Origin: Spirogloea muscicola
Lineage: Eukaryota; Streptophyta; Zygnematophyceae; Spirogloeales; Spirogloeaceae
Assembly: GCA_009602725.1 (NCBI GenBank)
Contig: WELB01000070.1
Coordinates: forward strand, 145,601-169,099
DNA length: 23,499 nt
Direction of reading: 5' to 3'
Part shown: piece by piece, positions 21,725 through 23,499 of the stretch
Position numbering within the stretch: position 1 is the stretch's first letter
How the letters are laid out: every line of letters starts with the position of its first letter
Position numbers and translations under genes: made by a program
The notes under the pieces: generated by a model
The model's input: only the letters and a program-made list of their open reading frames with translations
What the model was told of the DNA's origin: nothing
Database searches by the model: none

Positions 21725-23499
21725 TCACCAGCCGTGAAGTCCAGGAGCTTGCGTGGGCTCATGCCAAGCCGCCTGACGAGGGCTGTACCTCGACGCATGC
21801 GCAAAACCCCATAGCTGCAAGTTCAAAACAGTAGCACATGTCAGGCTTGGCGAGCCAATTCCAGGATGAATACGGTGACAGACCTCTACAGCATGCGAAG
21901 CAGAATAGCTGCAAGCCGGCTCATTGGTCAATCTGCAGACCTCTACATTCTTCACAATGTAGTCCTCATCATGCGCCAGGCATGGGCTCCCATACGTCTC
22001 GCAGGGCCCGCTGGTCCCAGTCGTGCTATGGCATCCATGCCCCAGCAGTGATTGCTAGTTGGTCAGCCTGGTGCAGACATACTCTCAGCAAGCATATAGA
22101 CAAGAAGCAGGTCATGACCTCCCCTCGGGAGCCTTGCAGTGATCTTTGATCACCCTTTGCAAACAGACTCAAGCTGGAACAGCAGCGGATGTTGACTCAC
22201 AGGTCGCCATCAAGCTGGATGGCAAAGTGGCCCCCGCCCCCTAACGCAAGGGTGTCGATGAGGCACAGCACAAAGTAGCGGTTGATGCCTGCACAAGCAA
22301 GCAACATGCTGAGCCATGCCGCCAGCTCTTGGAGGCATGTCGCTGTACCTTTCAGCGCGAAGATATCACATCAGGCCTGAGTGGCGTCGAAAGGCTGCAC
22401 GGAGGGACCTGTGGAGAGGAAGAGCTCCAGCTTCCCTGTGACGTCCGTGAAGACGAACGAGTCACTGCTGCCCTATGACATTGCCACATGCAAGACGGCC
22501 CTGTCACTCGCAATTAGCCATGGGGCCATCTGACACTTGCAGAACCTTGCTCCCCTATTACGACCTGCGCCAGCCAGCAGACCCGCCTGGAGTCTTGTTG
22601 CATTCGCTCACATGCACGACCCAAATTCCGGTTGCTCACGAGATACTTCTTCCGGCTGGACGGCTTGAGCACAGTCGAAAGCAGGCCTCCGAAGACGGCT
22701 CCTCGCTTGTCTCCCACGACCTGAGCATACGCAGCCAGGATGAGCGCCGTCGGTGGTGATATACTTGCAGAGAAATGGGCACAGACATCTCCTCCAGCAG
22801 TATGCGGCATCTTCTGACTGGCTAGGCATGCAGTCTCTGGACAGCTACATTGTCCAGTCATGTACGCCACGAAGTCCACGCCAAACCTTGACCAAGTACG
22901 CATCTTGCGCAGGACTTGCAGGACATGCAGAAGACACTCGGTTAGCGATATGGAAGTGAGCCTCACCAGCAGGCTGGGCCCGGCCAGCATCTGGCTCCGG
23001 CGATACATGGTCGCCAAGGAGATGCCGTGCCGCTGAGAACTGCAGGGGCGAGGGCGAGCCTGTGAAGCACCGGTGACCGCCCCGACGCAGCCACCAGGGT
23101 TCGAACACCAGTGGCAAGACTGCGGCAGATGAGATAGTGTCAACCGTCGGAGCGGAGTAGCTCGCACGTGCGGTTACCTATACAGGAGGACCCACTCGCG
23201 GCCGATGGCGATGGCCGGCAGCGCGCAGCAGAGAGCCCGGCGGTGCGCGTCCAGAAGCAGCTCCGACTGGTGCGACATGTCCGGCAGGCGCCCGGGGGCC
23301 TGCTTCAGCGCCCGCGGCGGCGGCGGCAGCGGCAGGTCCAGGTGGACCGCCGGCAGACCGCCGCCACAACCGCCACCGGGAACGCCAGAGCCGTCGGAGA
23401 CGCCGTCGGCCACATTACCGCCGCCGCCGCCGCCGCCGCCGCCGGCGGCGGCGGCCTCCTGTGCCTCGGCGCCGGACACGAGCTGCCACCCGCCAGCCT
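21725..23499 (-). CDS. TLDc-domain protein (7 exons seen, 5' end beyond the window)
   Basis: TLDc proteins (OXR1/NCOA7-like in animals) are linked to oxidative-stress resistance and V-ATPase regulation; the plant forms are little characterised. Exons are 23499-23178, 23039-22967, 22720-22640, 22472-22409, 22288-22201, 22025-21941 and 21814-21725, all GT-AG and in phase (266 residues visible). The first exon is open to the window edge and encodes an Ala/Gly-rich stretch, then a Pro/Leu linker. The TLDc domain starts at about SELLLDAHRRAL and includes REWVLLYSSQRHGISLATMY, GDKRGAVFGGLL, KPSSRKKY, SDSFVFTDVTGKLELF, GINRYFVLCLIDTLALGGGG, GPCETYGSPCLAHDEDY and the closing VELWGFAHASRY, with every core strand present. 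It ends at TGA 21727-21725. A true start codon may lie outside the window. The match to plant TLDc proteins is clear; the molecular role is not. Confidence 0.93.
23418..23455. repeat. GCC/GGC tract coding poly-Gly in the TLDc N-terminus
   Basis: On the minus strand this run encodes AAAA followed by about nine glycines, ahead of the TLDc domain. Confidence 0.8.

Noticed and set aside
23085-23115. tRNA T-loop-like GGTTCGAACA
   Set aside because: The flanking stems do not pair and no D or anticodon arm fits. It lies in a TLDc intron.

Overview
This is a nuclear fragment of a green-lineage eukaryote. Six genes can be read, all cut by many short GT-AG introns, and each spliced reading frame closes in phase except where noted. 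Plant-type families (a hydroxyproline O-arabinosyltransferase and a PBS1-like receptor-like cytoplasmic kinase with very plant-like kinase motifs) point to the streptophyte line. High GC, compact genes and short introns suggest a streptophyte alga or an early-diverging land plant. The exact taxon is inference. There are no operons, CRISPR arrays or prokaryotic genes.

Layout: 1-2923 is gene-poor. It holds a 135-bp-period tandem duplication, a ~790-bp element bounded by 70-bp terminal inverted repeats (467-1254), and a related element whose right end lies at 2362-2430. Then come an Msp1/ATAD1-like AAA ATPase (minus, 2924 to about 4929, 5' end unresolved), a hydroxyproline O-arabinosyltransferase (minus, 5983-9336, 10 exons, 409 aa), a glucokinase-regulatory-protein-like double-SIS protein (plus, 9977-14596, 12 exons, 772 aa), a MOSC-domain protein (minus, 14985-17731, one internal exon unresolved), a PBS1-like kinase (plus, 18424-20869, first exon unresolved), and a TLDc-domain protein (minus, 21725 to beyond the window end).

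From 5983 onward genes alternate strands, giving two head-to-head pairs (arabinosyltransferase/GKRP-like across 640 bp; MOSC/kinase across at most about 690 bp) and two tail-to-tail junctions. The genes do not form an obvious single pathway. They cover secretory-pathway glycosylation, sugar-phosphate sensing, molybdenum-cofactor-type chemistry, membrane-associated signalling and an AAA protein-remodelling motor.

The most unusual item is the GKRP-like gene. It keeps the two SIS domains, the sugar-phosphate-binding motifs and the C-terminal helical lid of animal glucokinase regulatory protein, and it lacks the DASEC signature of bacterial MurQ etherases. It sits in a plant-type genome and carries a unique ~100-residue acidic insertion.
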